Assembly (NCBI RefSeq): GCF_029625295.1
Contig: NZ_CP121112.1
Span: forward strand, 4,092,001-4,156,000
Origin: Flavobacterium gyeonganense
GTDB taxonomy: Bacteria > Bacteroidota > Bacteroidia > Flavobacteriales > Flavobacteriaceae
Direction of reading: 5' to 3'
Length of the DNA: 64,000 nucleotides
In this document: positions 8,940 through 18,262 of the stretch, piece by piece
Position numbering within the stretch: the first letter of the stretch is position 1
How the letters are laid out: every line of letters begins with the position of its first letter
Notes under the pieces: model-generated
Databases searched by the model: none
The model's input: the letters and a program-made list of their open reading frames with translations, nothing else
What the model was told of the DNA's origin: nothing
Program-made: the position numbers and the translations under genes

Positions 8940-9425
8940 TTATTTATTTGTTTTTTCTATTTCGAATATTTCAAAGAATTTTTGCTCCAAATTTTTCTTT
9001 TTCCTTTTCATGTCCCATCGCGAAAAGAATATTATAAATACAATGAATGAATTAAAAAGTATATTTATTTCATTTGGTACGTTTTTTAAATTAAAAAAGT
9101 AAAAGCAATTAAAACCAATCAGGGCAACAAATGGAAAATATTTTATCCAAATAATTCCTATTCGACTAATAGGCTCAATAATATAATTTAGTTTTAGTTT
9201 GTGGTCAATGTTTTGATATTTACCTTTAAGAATATAAAAACCTGAAGTGAAATTATAATTTATTGTGAGTCGAAAAGTTGAATCGTCGAACGTTCCATAA
9301 AATTTTTTTGTACTTAAAAAAAAGACTGAGAATATTCCAAGTGATAATTGTATGTTAGGTCTGCCAATTTTTGTATTATCTTTTAATCTGTTTCTAAATT
9401 CAGTTATACTAAGTTTTGACTTCAT
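8940..9425 (-). CDS. Hypothetical membrane protein
   Basis: 161 residues with an early hydrophobic stretch (SLGIFSVFFLSTKKF) and two stronger helices near residues 92-110 and 122-138, followed by a basic, Lys-rich tail (SRWDMKRKKKNLEQKF). I recognise no family. The ATG at 9425 is preferred over the TTG one codon upstream. Codon use is more AT-rich than in neighbouring genes and the gene stands alone, which fits an accessory gene. Confidence 0.55.
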   Translation of the reverse strand: MKSKLSITEFRNRLKDNTKIGRPNIQLSLGIFSVFFLSTKKFYGTFDDSTFRLTINYNFTSGFYILKGKYQNIDHKLKLNYIIEPISRIGIIWIKYFPFVALIGFNCFYFFNLKNVPNEINILFNSFIVFIIFFSRWDMKRKKKNLEQKFFEIFEIEKTNK

Positions 9426-9478
9426 CAAAATTTCTTTAATTTTTTAATTCCCTATTTCTGCGATAATATTTCTCATAA

Positions 9479-11047
9479 CTAAGAACTACACGAAAGCATA
9501 GAACACCCAACTTTAGAACGTGCCCAATCCGGTCTTTTGGCAAACCATTTTTCATATTCAGGCTGTTCATCGTATGGTTTTTTTAACAATTCATACAATT
9601 CTGAAATTAGAGAATAATCCTCTTGATCAGCCGCATCAATTGCTAATTGTGCCATATAATTTCGCAAAACATATTTTGGATTAACCGAATTTTGAAGCTT
9701 GATTCGTTCTTCATCAGAAGTATTTTCAAGATTCAGACGTTCCAGGTAATCGGTAAACCACAAGAGCCAGTTGTATTTAATGGTGTCTTTGATTTCTTCT
9801 GGTTTATAAAAAGCATCTTTAATAGTTTCTAAAGCTTTTTCTGCCGAATCGCTTTTTTTGATTTTATTCAGATTTCGATAGAAAATAGTCATATCGGTTT
9901 CTGATAATTGCAGATTTGATTCTAAATAGGTTATAAATTCAGCATCATTTTCTGATGGGGAAAACAATCCTAGTTTGGATAAAATCATTTTTGTGTAATC
10001 TGAATTGAAATCAGTAATGAATGATTCTAATATTTCCTCCAAAGGCTCCGCTTCATTGATTAACGGATAAAGCGAATTAGCTAATTGAAACAAATTCCAT
10101 TGTGCCACCTGAGGCTGGTTTCCAAAACGATATCTTCGGTTTTGACTGTCAGTTGTATTAGGTGTCCAGTTTGGATCAAAATTTTCCAGCCAGCCATAAG
10201 GTCCGTAATCAATTGTTATTCCGTGAATCGACATATTGTCGGTATTCATTACACCATGAACAAAGCCTACACGCTGCCATTGCAAGATCATTTCTCTGGT
10301 TTTATCGGCAACGGTTTTGAAAAACTGCAAATATTGCTCTTTTGGTTCGCCTGTAATTTCAGGAAAGTAATATTTGATGTTGTATTCAACAAATTGTTTT
10401 AGATTTTTAAGTTCATTTCGGGCAGTAAGCATTTCAAAACTTCCAAAACGAATAAAAGACGGAGCGACACGGCATACAATGGCGCCTTTTTCATAAGCAG
10501 GGTTTCCATTGTATAAAACGTCTCTTAAAACTTCGTCTCCGGATAGTATTAGAGAAAGTGATCGGGTAGTGGGAACGCCTAGATAATGCATTGCTTCAGC
10601 ACATAAATATTCCCGGATTGAAGAGCGCAAAACCGCTAATCCATCTGCAGTTCGGGAATAAGGGGTTTTTCCTGCGCCTTTTAGTTGTAAAGTAAAATAT
10701 TGATTATTATGTTCAACTTCGGTTAAATTAATAGCACGGCCATCACCTAATTGTCCTGCCCAATTGCCGAATTGATGTCCGGCGTAGCACATTGCGTAAG
10801 GTTTAGTCTCCTGAAGGATTTCTTTTCCTGAAAAAACATTTACAAATTCTTCAGACTGAATTTCATCTGCTGAAATTCCAACTAATTCCGCAACTTCTTC
10901 TGAAGCATGGATTAATTTAGGTTCAGTTGGTGTTGTTGGTTTTACATAAGAGAAAAGCGTATTAAGAACCTGACGGGTTTCATTAGTTTCGTTAGGATCT
11001 GCAGGCAATTCGGTTGTAAAACGATTATGTATTTTTAAGTGTTTCAT
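9479..11047 (-). CDS. selO: Protein adenylyltransferase SelO (YdiU family)
   Basis: 522 residues, the usual length of SelO. Key stretches are present: YAGHQFGNWAGQLGDGRA, LQLKGAGKTPYSRTADG, the HGVMNTDNMSIHGITIDYGP active-site loop of the pseudokinase fold, and the C-terminal GCSMLSCSS, where Cys replaces the selenocysteine of eukaryotic SelO. SelO transfers AMP to protein hydroxyls using ATP bound in a flipped orientation and is linked to oxidative-stress signalling. It lies 9 bp after msrA on the same strand, so the pair is probably an operon joined by the redox theme. Confidence 0.92.
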   Translation of the reverse strand: MKHLKIHNRFTTELPADPNETNETRQVLNTLFSYVKPTTPTEPKLIHASEEVAELVGISADEIQSEEFVNVFSGKEILQETKPYAMCYAGHQFGNWAGQLGDGRAINLTEVEHNNQYFTLQLKGAGKTPYSRTADGLAVLRSSIREYLCAEAMHYLGVPTTRSLSLILSGDEVLRDVLYNGNPAYEKGAIVCRVAPSFIRFGSFEMLTARNELKNLKQFVEYNIKYYFPEITGEPKEQYLQFFKTVADKTREMILQWQRVGFVHGVMNTDNMSIHGITIDYGPYGWLENFDPNWTPNTTDSQNRRYRFGNQPQVAQWNLFQLANSLYPLINEAEPLEEILESFITDFNSDYTKMILSKLGLFSPSENDAEFITYLESNLQLSETDMTIFYRNLNKIKKSDSAEKALETIKDAFYKPEEIKDTIKYNWLLWFTDYLERLNLENTSDEERIKLQNSVNPKYVLRNYMAQLAIDAADQEDYSLISELYELLKKPYDEQPEYEKWFAKRPDWARSKVGCSMLSCSS

Positions 11048-11056
11048 TTTAAATTT

Positions 11057-11590
11057 TCAATCTTTTAATTTATCAGCATACATTTTTTTCAATTTATATA
11101 CTTTCGGATCAATCACCATTCGGCAATAACCAGCTTCCTGATTGTCATTATAATAATTCTGATGTTCTTCTTCAGCTTCGTAAAACACCTGAAAAGGTTT
11201 TAGCTGCGTTACGATCGGATCCGGAAAAACAGATTTGAGTTCGCTGAAAACCTCTTCCGCAATTGTTTTTTGTGTTTCATCATGATACAAAATGATTGAG
11301 CGGTATTGTGTTCCGCTGTCTGCTCCCTGACGGTTTAGAGTTGTAGGATCGTGGCTTGTCATGAAAATGGTAATTAAGTCATGATATGAAATTATGTCAG
11401 GGTTAAAAACAACCTGAATCACTTCTGCATGTCCGGTTCTTCCGGTGCAGACTTCTCTGTAGGCCGGATTTTTAATTTGTCCGTCAGAATATCCGGATTT
11501 CACGGTTTCGATTCCGTTTAAACGCTGAATTACAGCTTCTATACACCAAAAACAGCCACCGCCAAAGGTTGCTACTGATAAATTTTTCAT
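11057..11590 (-). CDS. msrA: Peptide-methionine (S)-S-oxide reductase MsrA
   Basis: 177 residues. The catalytic GGCFWC motif is at residues 11-16, followed by the family stretches GYSDGQIKNPAYREVCTGRTGHAE, TSHDPTTLNRQGADSGTQYRS and EEEHQNYY. It reduces methionine-S-sulfoxide in proteins; regeneration probably uses thioredoxin. It is the promoter-proximal gene of the msrA-selO pair. Confidence 0.95.
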   Translation of the reverse strand: MKNLSVATFGGGCFWCIEAVIQRLNGIETVKSGYSDGQIKNPAYREVCTGRTGHAEVIQVVFNPDIISYHDLITIFMTSHDPTTLNRQGADSGTQYRSIILYHDETQKTIAEEVFSELKSVFPDPIVTQLKPFQVFYEAEEEHQNYYNDNQEAGYCRMVIDPKVYKLKKMYADKLKD

Positions 11591-11743
11591 TTGATATTAT
11601 TTTAGTTTACCGATTTTCCCTATTAGTTATGTAGGGTATTCTGATAAATTGTTTGTAAAAGCACTATTTGATTAAAGATAATAAAAAGTAATTTTAAATT
11701 TTAAGTTTTTAATTGATAATTCTGCAATTTTATTTAAAAGCAA

Positions 11744-11751
11744 TATATTTG
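11744..11751 (+). promoter_or_regulatory. -7 box that fixes the start of the class V aminotransferase gene
   Basis: TATATTTG matches TAnnTTTG. It lies inside the upstream extension of the reading frame (TTG at 11713), so transcription starts downstream of that TTG and the ATG at 11773 must be the start. Confidence 0.6.
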
Positions 11752-11772
11752 CCGTCAAACAGAAGTACATCC

Positions 11773-13266
11773 ATGAATAGCAAAAATAATACCACGGGTT
11801 TAGAAGCTTATTTTAACGATTTCAGGCAGAATATTGTTGGAATTGATCAGGAGTTTGATTCTCCTTATGGTAAAAAGAAAATCATTTATACCGATTGGAC
11901 TGCCAGCGGAAGACTCTATCGCCCAATCGAAGAAAAGCTTTTAAATGAATTTGGTCCTTTTGTTGCGAATACTCATACCGAAACCACTGTTTCAGGTACT
12001 GCCATGACTAAAGCATATCATCATGCGCGTCACATTATCAAGCGTCATACAAACGCCAATACTGATGATGTTTTAATTACAGATGGTACCGGAATGACAG
12101 GTGTAATTAATAAATTCCAGCGAATTTTAGGCTTGAAAGTGCCTGAAAACCTAAAAGCTTTCACTAATATCCCGGCTGAGAAAAAACCGATTGTTTTTAT
12201 TTCACACATGGAACATCATTCGAACCAGACTTCGTGGCTGGAAACCATTGCGGATGTTGAGATTATTCCGTGTTCTGAAACTGAAAAAGGGCTTTTTAGT
12301 CTGGATAATCTGAAACAATTGCTTGAAAAATATAAAGACAGAACGATAAAAATTGCTTCGATTACGGCATGTTCAAACGTTACAGGCTTGAAAACGCCTT
12401 TTCATGATGTGGCAAAATTAATGCATCAGTATAATGGGGTTTGTTTTGTGGATTTTGCCTGTTCAGGGCCTTATGTGCAAATTGATATGCATCCTGAAGA
12501 TCCGGAAGCCTATCTCGATGCGATTTTCTTTTCGCCTCATAAATTTTTGGGCGGTCCCGGAACTTCAGGAGTTTTGATTTTTAATAAAAAATTATACAAT
12601 AATATGATTCCGGATTGTCCGGGCGGAGGAACTGTTAGCTGGACAAATCCTTGGGGAGAACATAAATACATTGATAATATTGAAGACCGTGAAGACGGCG
12701 GAACTCCAGGGTTTCTGCAAGTGATTAAAACGGCTCTTGCGATTGAGCTGAAGGAAGAAATGGGAATTGAAAACATTCTTGAACGCGAGCATGAAATTGT
12801 AGATTTTGTTTTTCAAGAACTGAATCCTGTGTCGAATATTAATATTCTGGCAGGGCATCATCAGGAGAGGTTAGGAGTGGTTTCGTTTTTTATAGACGAC
12901 ATGCATTTTAATTTGGGTGTAAAATTACTGAATGACAGATTTGGTATTCAGACCAGAGGAGGCTGCAGCTGTGCCGGAACCTACGGGCATTTTTTATTGC
13001 ATGTTGATCAGGAAACTTCAAGTAAACTGGTTGATGAAATTACGATTGGTGATTTGATTAAAAAGCCGGGCTGGATCAGAATGTCAATTCATCCGACGAC
13101 TACAAATGAAGAAATTGCTTTTGTCTGCGAAAGTATTAAAGAACTGGCTGCGAACCATGAAGTTTGGAAACTGGATTATGCGTATGATAAAAACACGAAT
13201 GAGTTTGTACATAAAAATGCTAATTCGTTTGAAGATGAATTGGTGGCTGGGTGGTTTAATTCTTAA
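11773..13266 (+). CDS. Aminotransferase class V-fold PLP enzyme (cysteine desulfurase/selenocysteine lyase-like)
   Basis: 497 residues from the ATG (MNSKNNTTG), longer than typical cysteine desulfurases. The PLP-binding lysine sits in FFSPHKFLGGPGTSG, the cofactor Asp/His region in VCFVDFACSGPYVQID, and a Cys-containing loop TRGGCSCAGTYGH near the C-terminus resembles the catalytic loop of group II desulfurases. It probably acts on a cysteine-like substrate or on a related amino acid; no sulfur-carrier gene is adjacent, so the biological role is open. Confidence 0.8.
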   Translation: MNSKNNTTGLEAYFNDFRQNIVGIDQEFDSPYGKKKIIYTDWTASGRLYRPIEEKLLNEFGPFVANTHTETTVSGTAMTKAYHHARHIIKRHTNANTDDVLITDGTGMTGVINKFQRILGLKVPENLKAFTNIPAEKKPIVFISHMEHHSNQTSWLETIADVEIIPCSETEKGLFSLDNLKQLLEKYKDRTIKIASITACSNVTGLKTPFHDVAKLMHQYNGVCFVDFACSGPYVQIDMHPEDPEAYLDAIFFSPHKFLGGPGTSGVLIFNKKLYNNMIPDCPGGGTVSWTNPWGEHKYIDNIEDREDGGTPGFLQVIKTALAIELKEEMGIENILEREHEIVDFVFQELNPVSNINILAGHHQERLGVVSFFIDDMHFNLGVKLLNDRFGIQTRGGCSCAGTYGHFLLHVDQETSSKLVDEITIGDLIKKPGWIRMSIHPTTTNEEIAFVCESIKELAANHEVWKLDYAYDKNTNEFVHKNANSFEDELVAGWFNS

Positions 13267-13290
13267 ATTCTGAAAATAAAAAAGTATTAG

Positions 13291-13322
13291 AACCCGACAA
13301 ATTTTGAAAGTTTGCCGGGTTT
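13291..13322 (+). terminator. Stem-loop after the aminotransferase gene
   Basis: AACCCGACAAA and TTTGCCGGGTT can pair around a short AT loop. The T tract behind it is weak. Confidence 0.55.
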
Positions 13323-13352
13323 GCTGTTCTTATAAATGATAAACTTCTAATC

Positions 13353-13420
13353 TAGCCCTGATAGAGCGGTTATCCTTTTATGGCAGTGTTTGCCATGAAA
13401 GATAAGAGCGAAAGCGGGAC
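13353..13420 (+). repeat. Dispersed palindromic repeat, family 1 copy b
   Basis: Starts with TAGCCCTGATAGAGCGG, continues with a hairpin TATGGCA..TGCCATGAA between ATCCTTT and AAGAT, and ends with AGCGAAAGCGGGAC. It lies in the 371-bp gap before rpsA together with the terminator upstream and the rpsA promoter downstream. Confidence 0.7.
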
Positions 13421-13487
13421 TTTTGGTCTTGAAAACGCGAAAAATGCCTGCTTCTGAGTAATTAACTGATAATCATCTTTATTTTTG

Positions 13488-13518
13488 TTGGCTGTTACAA
13501 ATAAATGTGCTAATTTTG
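13488..13518 (+). promoter_or_regulatory. rpsA promoter
   Basis: TTG at 13488-13490, a 20-bp spacer and TAATTTTG at 13511-13518 give a near-ideal Bacteroidota promoter. It predicts a leader of roughly 115 nt ahead of the rpsA ATG, unusually long for this window. Confidence 0.7.
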
Positions 13519-13575
13519 CAGTCCTTTTGGCAAAGAAGAGTTTCCATTAGGTATCAACCATTTATGTAAAACAAC

Positions 13576-13618
13576 TTCTGTTTTTTCTACTGCTTTATGA
13601 AACTCGAGGAAAACAGAA
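13576..13618 (+). promoter_or_regulatory. Stem-loop in the rpsA 5' leader
   Basis: TTCTGTTTT at 13576-13584 is fully complementary to AAAACAGAA at 13610-13618, ending 19 nt before the ATG. Its position is right for translational autoregulation by S1, but this is inference. Confidence 0.45.
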
Positions 13619-13637
13619 TACAAATTTTTTTATCAGC

Positions 13638-15416
13638 ATGTCTGAACAATTAAAATCACAAGAAGAGTTTTTAGCAAATTTTAACTGGCATAACTTCCAA
13701 GAAGGAATCGACGCAGTAGATGAGAAAAACTTACAAGAGTTTGAAGAACTAGTATCAAAAACTTTCATCGCTACAGATCAGGAAGAAGTAGTTGAAGGTG
13801 TTGTTGTTAGAATTACAGATAGAGACGTTATCGTTGATATCAATGCTAAATCTGAAGGTGTTATTTCTTTAAACGAATTCCGTTACAACCCTAATTTAAA
13901 AGTAGGTGACAAAGTAGAAGTATTAATTGACATCCGTGAGGATAAAACAGGTCAATTAGTATTATCTCACAGAAAAGCACGTACTATCAAATCTTGGGAT
14001 AGAGTTATTGCAGCTAATGAAACTGGAGAAATCGTTAACGGTTTTGTTAAATGTAGAACTAAAGGAGGTATGATTGTTGACGTTTTCGGAATCGAAGCGT
14101 TCTTACCTGGATCTCAAATTGACGTTAAGCCAATTAGAGACTACGATGTATATGTAAACAAAATGATGGAATTCAAAGTGGTAAAAATCAACCACGAATT
14201 CAAAAACGTTGTTGTATCTCATAAAGCTCTTATCGAGGCTGATATTGAAGTGCAGAAAAAAGAAATCATCGGTCAATTACAAAAAGGACAAGTATTAGAA
14301 GGTGTTGTTAAAAACATTACTTCTTATGGTGTGTTCATTGACTTAGGTGGTGTTGACGGATTAATTCACATTACTGACCTTTCTTGGAGCAGAATCAACC
14401 ACCCAAGTGAAGTTCTTGAATTAGACCAAAAATTAAACGTTGTAATCCTTGATTTCGATGATGAGAAAACAAGAATTCAATTAGGATTGAAACAATTAAA
14501 CGCTCACCCATGGGACGCTTTAGATGCTAACTTAACTGTTGGTGATAAAGTTAAAGGTAAAGTAGTTGTAATCGCTGATTACGGTGCTTTCATCGAAGTT
14601 GCTGAAGGTGTTGAAGGTTTAATCCACGTTTCTGAAATGTCATGGTCAACTCACTTACGATCTGCTCAGGACTTCGTAAAAGTTGGAGATGTTGTTGAGG
14701 CTGTTATCTTAACTTTAGATAGAGATGATCGTAAGATGTCATTAGGTATCAAACAATTGACTCAAGATCCATGGACTGACATTACTTCTAAATACCCAGT
14801 AGGTTCTAAACATACAGGTATCGTTAGAAACTTTACAAACTTTGGTATTTTTGTAGAATTAGAAGAAGGAATTGATGGATTAATCTATATTTCTGACCTT
14901 TCTTGGACTAAGAAAATTAAACACCCATCTGAATTTGTAAACGTTGGTGAAAAACTTGATGTAGTTGTATTAGAATTAGATGTTGAAGGACGTAAATTAT
15001 CTTTAGGTCACAAACAAACTACTGCTAATCCTTGGGATCAATACGAAGATTCTTTCGCTGTAGGAACTATCCACAATGGTGAAATTTCTGAAATCGTTGA
15101 CAAAGGAGCTACTGTAGAATTCGGTGATGATATCGTTGCTTTCATTCCTACTCGTCACCTTGAAAAAGAAGACGGAAAGAAATTGAAAAAAGGTGATACT
15201 GCTGATTTCAAAGTAATCGAATTCAACAAAGAATTCAAAAGAGTAGTTGCTTCTCACACTGCTATCTTCCGTGAAGAAGAAGAGAAAAACGTGAAAGCTG
15301 CAACTGAAAATACTTCATCTAACTCTACTACTAATGCACCAGCTGCAACTTTAGGAGATAACAATGATGTATTAGCTGCTTTAAAAGCTAAAATGGAAAA
15401 AACTGAGAAAAAATAA
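13638..15416 (+). CDS. rpsA: 30S ribosomal protein S1
   Basis: 592 residues with six S1 (OB-fold) domains in order. The first two are diverged (VVEGVVVRITDRDVIVDINA, EIVNGFVKCRTKGGMIVDV), three are canonical (VLEGVVKNITSYGVFIDLGG, KVKGKVVVIADYGAFIEV, HTGIVRNFTNFGIFVELEEG) and the last is at about residues 475-550. S1 binds mRNA at the small subunit; in Bacteroidota, where mRNAs lack Shine-Dalgarno sites, it may be central to initiation. The Ser/Thr/Asn/Ala-rich tail is followed by a strong terminator. Codon use is that of a highly expressed gene. Confidence 0.96.
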   Translation: MSEQLKSQEEFLANFNWHNFQEGIDAVDEKNLQEFEELVSKTFIATDQEEVVEGVVVRITDRDVIVDINAKSEGVISLNEFRYNPNLKVGDKVEVLIDIREDKTGQLVLSHRKARTIKSWDRVIAANETGEIVNGFVKCRTKGGMIVDVFGIEAFLPGSQIDVKPIRDYDVYVNKMMEFKVVKINHEFKNVVVSHKALIEADIEVQKKEIIGQLQKGQVLEGVVKNITSYGVFIDLGGVDGLIHITDLSWSRINHPSEVLELDQKLNVVILDFDDEKTRIQLGLKQLNAHPWDALDANLTVGDKVKGKVVVIADYGAFIEVAEGVEGLIHVSEMSWSTHLRSAQDFVKVGDVVEAVILTLDRDDRKMSLGIKQLTQDPWTDITSKYPVGSKHTGIVRNFTNFGIFVELEEGIDGLIYISDLSWTKKIKHPSEFVNVGEKLDVVVLELDVEGRKLSLGHKQTTANPWDQYEDSFAVGTIHNGEISEIVDKGATVEFGDDIVAFIPTRHLEKEDGKKLKKGDTADFKVIEFNKEFKRVVASHTAIFREEEEKNVKAATENTSSNSTTNAPAATLGDNNDVLAALKAKMEKTEKK

Positions 15417-15439
15417 TTCTTAGCTTTTTTTAATATAGG

Positions 15440-15468
15440 AAGCCTCACAGTAATGTGGGGCTTTTTTT
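15440..15468 (+). terminator. Rho-independent terminator of rpsA
   Basis: AAGCCTCACA, loop GTAA, TGTGGGGCTT, followed by a run of T. Confidence 0.85.
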
Positions 15469-15519
15469 GTTTCCATAATTTTTTTTAACAAATAAAGTTG
15501 TGTTATAGTTTTGAAAAGT

Positions 15520-15527
15520 TACTTTTG
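15520..15527 (+). promoter_or_regulatory. -7 box of the LRR/T9SS protein gene
   Basis: TACTTTTG matches TAnnTTTG and lies only 11 bp before the ATT (15539) that would begin a full signal peptide, so the mRNA would be nearly leaderless. Confidence 0.5.
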
Positions 15528-15562
15528 CGTGAAAATTTATTTATAAGAAGAAAATTTACTTT

Positions 15563-18178
15563 TTGGTTTTGGCTTTGTGTTTTTTTAATGGATTGAGTGG
15601 ACAGGTTATTAATTTTCCTGATGCTAATTTTAAAGCGAAGTTATTGGCCGCAAATTCTAAGAATTCAGTTGCATCGGTCCAGACGCCAATTTATAATGCT
15701 GGGAATGGTGCTTGGATAGTTTCCTCTTATAATGTAATTGATGCTAATAACAATGGTGAAATTGAAGTTAGTGAGGCAGCAGCTATAAAAAGATTAGATA
15801 TTAGTGGTGCATCAATTAGAGATTTAACAGGTATTGAAAATTTTACAAATTTGATTTATTTGAATTGTGGTGCTAATCAATTAACAGAGTTAAATGTTTC
15901 AGGGTTAATTAATCTAAAAAATTTAAGTTGTTGGTCTAATCAATTATTAAGTTTAAATGTTTCAGGTTTAAATAAACTAGAAGGATTGAATTGTGGTTCT
16001 AATAAATTGACAAGTCTGAATGTTTTTGGTTTAACTAGTTTGCGAAATTTATATTGTTCAGAAAATCAAATATCTAATATAAATGTTTCAGGATTAACTA
16101 ATTTAAAAGAATTTTATTGTAACCATAATCGATTGTCTAGTTTGAATGTTTCGAATTTAGTTAATCTGCAAGATTTGTATTGTTATTCCAATCAACTATC
16201 TAGTTTAGATGTGGTAGGATGTAGTAATTTACTTATATTGAGTTGTTTTTTTAATAATTTATCTAATTTAAGTTTTTTAGGTTGTAATAATTTAAAAGAG
16301 ATCAAATGTGACTCCAATCAACTAATTAGCTTAAATGTTTCTGGATTAATTAATTTACAACAGTTATATTGTACAAATAATCAATTAAAAAGTTTAAATG
16401 CAACAGGTTGTGAAAAGTTAGTAAATCTACATTGTGATCAAAATCAATTGGTTGGATTGTATCTTTCAGGTTTAATTGCTTTGACGGATTTAAGATGTTC
16501 TAATAATAATTTAACTAGTTTGAATATTTCGAATCTAACTAATTTAATATTTTTATCTTGTGAATATAATAAATTAGCAACTTTGGATTTTTCAGCTTTA
16601 TCTAACCTGCAGGGTTTGGCTTGTCAAAATAATGAACTAACAGCGTTATTTGTTAAAAATAATAATTTATGGTGGTCTACCTTAGATTTTCAAAACAACG
16701 ATAATTTAGTATATGTTTGTATAGATGAGGAAGATATAAATATGGTGCAGAATAAAATTAATCAATATGGTTATTCAGCTACTTGTAACGTAAATAGTTA
16801 TTGTACTTTTGTACCTGGAGGAACTTTTTATGCGATTCAAGGCACTAGTCGATTAGATACAAATAAAAATGGTTGTGATGCTTTGGATATTGTTTATCCA
16901 TATTTAAATTTTAAAATTACAAACGGTATTACAAACGGAAATTTTATTGCAAATGCTTCAGGAAATTACTCTATTGCGGTTCAGGCAGGAAATCATGATA
17001 TAACTCCGGTTTTAGAAAAACCAACCTATTTTAATATTTCTCCCACAACGGCAACAGTTGCTTTTCCAACTAAAACAAGTCCATTTACGCAAAATTTCTG
17101 TATAACCGCAAATGGAAATCATCCGGATTTAGAAATCACTTTACTTCCCTTAGAACCGGCAAGACCTGGTTTTGATGCAAAGTATAAAATTGTTTATAAA
17201 AATAAAGGTAATGTCGAACTATCAGGTTTTATTAACCTAAAATTTGATGATAATATTTTAGATTATATTTCCTCTGACGTATCAATAGCAATCCAAAAAG
17301 CTGATAATTTAGCATGGAATTTTAATAATCTGAAACCTTTTGAAAGTAAGGAAATTTCATTTACTATAAATGTAAACAAACCAACAGAAACTCCTGCCGT
17401 AAATGCAGGGGATATTTTAAAATTTACAACGACAATTACAACTCAGGATACAGACGAAACGCCAATTGACAACACATTCACTTTAAATCAAACTGTTGTT
17501 GGTTCATACGATCCAAATGATAAAACCTGTTTAGAAGGTTCGATTATCACACCAAGTTTAATAGGCCAATATGTTCACTATATGATCCGTTTTGAAAATA
17601 CAGGAACGTATGCTGCACAAAATATTGTGGTAAAAGATATGATTGATTTATCTAAATTTGATATTTCAACTTTAATTCCAACTAGTTCAAGCCATTCTTT
17701 TGTAACTAAAATTTCAGAAGGAAACAAAGTGGAATTTATCTTTGAAAATATTAATCTTCCTTTTGATGATGCGAATAATGATGGGTATGTTGCTTTTAAA
17801 ATTAAAACACTTCCAACATTAAAAGTGGGTGATTCCTTTACGAATGAGGCTAATATTTATTTTGATTATAATTTCCCGATACTGACCAATAAAGCTACAT
17901 CAAAATTCCAAAATACTTTAACGAATCCCGATTTTGAATTTTCGAATTATTTTACCTTGTATCCAGGTCCTGCGAATGATGTTTTAAATATTAATACTAA
18001 ACAGGATATTGAAATACAATCATTGGCGATTTATGATATTTTAGGACAATTGGTTATTGCGGTTCCAAATGCAAAATCAGTTTCTAATATTGATGTTTCT
18101 AAGCTTAGAACGGGGAATTACTTTATAAAAATGAAAACGGATAAAGGAAGCTCAGGTATGAAGTTTATAAAGAAATAA
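15563..18178 (+). CDS. Secreted leucine-rich-repeat protein with T9SS sorting domain; start codon unclear
   Basis: 871 residues from the only canonical start, TTG 15563, but that start cuts the signal peptide. The frame is open back to 15533 and reads KFIYKKKIYFLVLALCFF before NGLSGQ, a good Sec signal, yet holds no ATG/GTG/TTG there. Either ATT 15539 is used or a base change damaged the start. Residues about 60-385 hold about 15 LRR units of 21-22 residues (NLxxLxCxxNxLxxLNVSGL pattern), rich in Cys and Asn. Residues about 430-780 are beta-sandwich domains of the DUF7619 type seen in flavobacterial surface proteins. The last 75 residues (YPGPANDVLNI ... LRTGNYFIKM ... KFIKK) are a type A T9SS sorting domain, so the protein should be exported and attached at the cell surface. 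Role probably adhesion. Confidence 0.8.
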   Translation: MVLALCFFNGLSGQVINFPDANFKAKLLAANSKNSVASVQTPIYNAGNGAWIVSSYNVIDANNNGEIEVSEAAAIKRLDISGASIRDLTGIENFTNLIYLNCGANQLTELNVSGLINLKNLSCWSNQLLSLNVSGLNKLEGLNCGSNKLTSLNVFGLTSLRNLYCSENQISNINVSGLTNLKEFYCNHNRLSSLNVSNLVNLQDLYCYSNQLSSLDVVGCSNLLILSCFFNNLSNLSFLGCNNLKEIKCDSNQLISLNVSGLINLQQLYCTNNQLKSLNATGCEKLVNLHCDQNQLVGLYLSGLIALTDLRCSNNNLTSLNISNLTNLIFLSCEYNKLATLDFSALSNLQGLACQNNELTALFVKNNNLWWSTLDFQNNDNLVYVCIDEEDINMVQNKINQYGYSATCNVNSYCTFVPGGTFYAIQGTSRLDTNKNGCDALDIVYPYLNFKITNGITNGNFIANASGNYSIAVQAGNHDITPVLEKPTYFNISPTTATVAFPTKTSPFTQNFCITANGNHPDLEITLLPLEPARPGFDAKYKIVYKNKGNVELSGFINLKFDDNILDYISSDVSIAIQKADNLAWNFNNLKPFESKEISFTINVNKPTETPAVNAGDILKFTTTITTQDTDETPIDNTFTLNQTVVGSYDPNDKTCLEGSIITPSLIGQYVHYMIRFENTGTYAAQNIVVKDMIDLSKFDISTLIPTSSSHSFVTKISEGNKVEFIFENINLPFDDANNDGYVAFKIKTLPTLKVGDSFTNEANIYFDYNFPILTNKATSKFQNTLTNPDFEFSNYFTLYPGPANDVLNINTKQDIEIQSLAIYDILGQLVIAVPNAKSVSNIDVSKLRTGNYFIKMKTDKGSSGMKFIKK

Positions 18179-18195
18179 GATAATATTCATTAAAT

Positions 18196-18227
18196 AAAAA
18201 AGTCCTACGGCGTGTAGGACTTTTTTA
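18196..18227 (+). terminator. Terminator of the LRR protein gene, probably bidirectional
   Basis: AAAAAGTCCTAC, loop GGCGT, GTAGGACTTTTTT. The symmetry lets it serve the convergent ExbD genes as well. Confidence 0.85.
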
Positions 18228-18262
18228 TTGTTTTAATTTGAGAGAATCTTTTTTAGAATAAA

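Noticed and set aside
11713..11772. TTG start 20 codons upstream for the class V aminotransferase
   Set aside because: A -7 box (TATATTTG) lies inside this extension, so the mRNA starts after it.
15800..16720. Regularly spaced near-repeats of about 63 bp, first taken for a satellite or CRISPR-like array
   Set aside because: They encode the 21-22-residue LRR units of one protein; there are no constant repeats with unique spacers.
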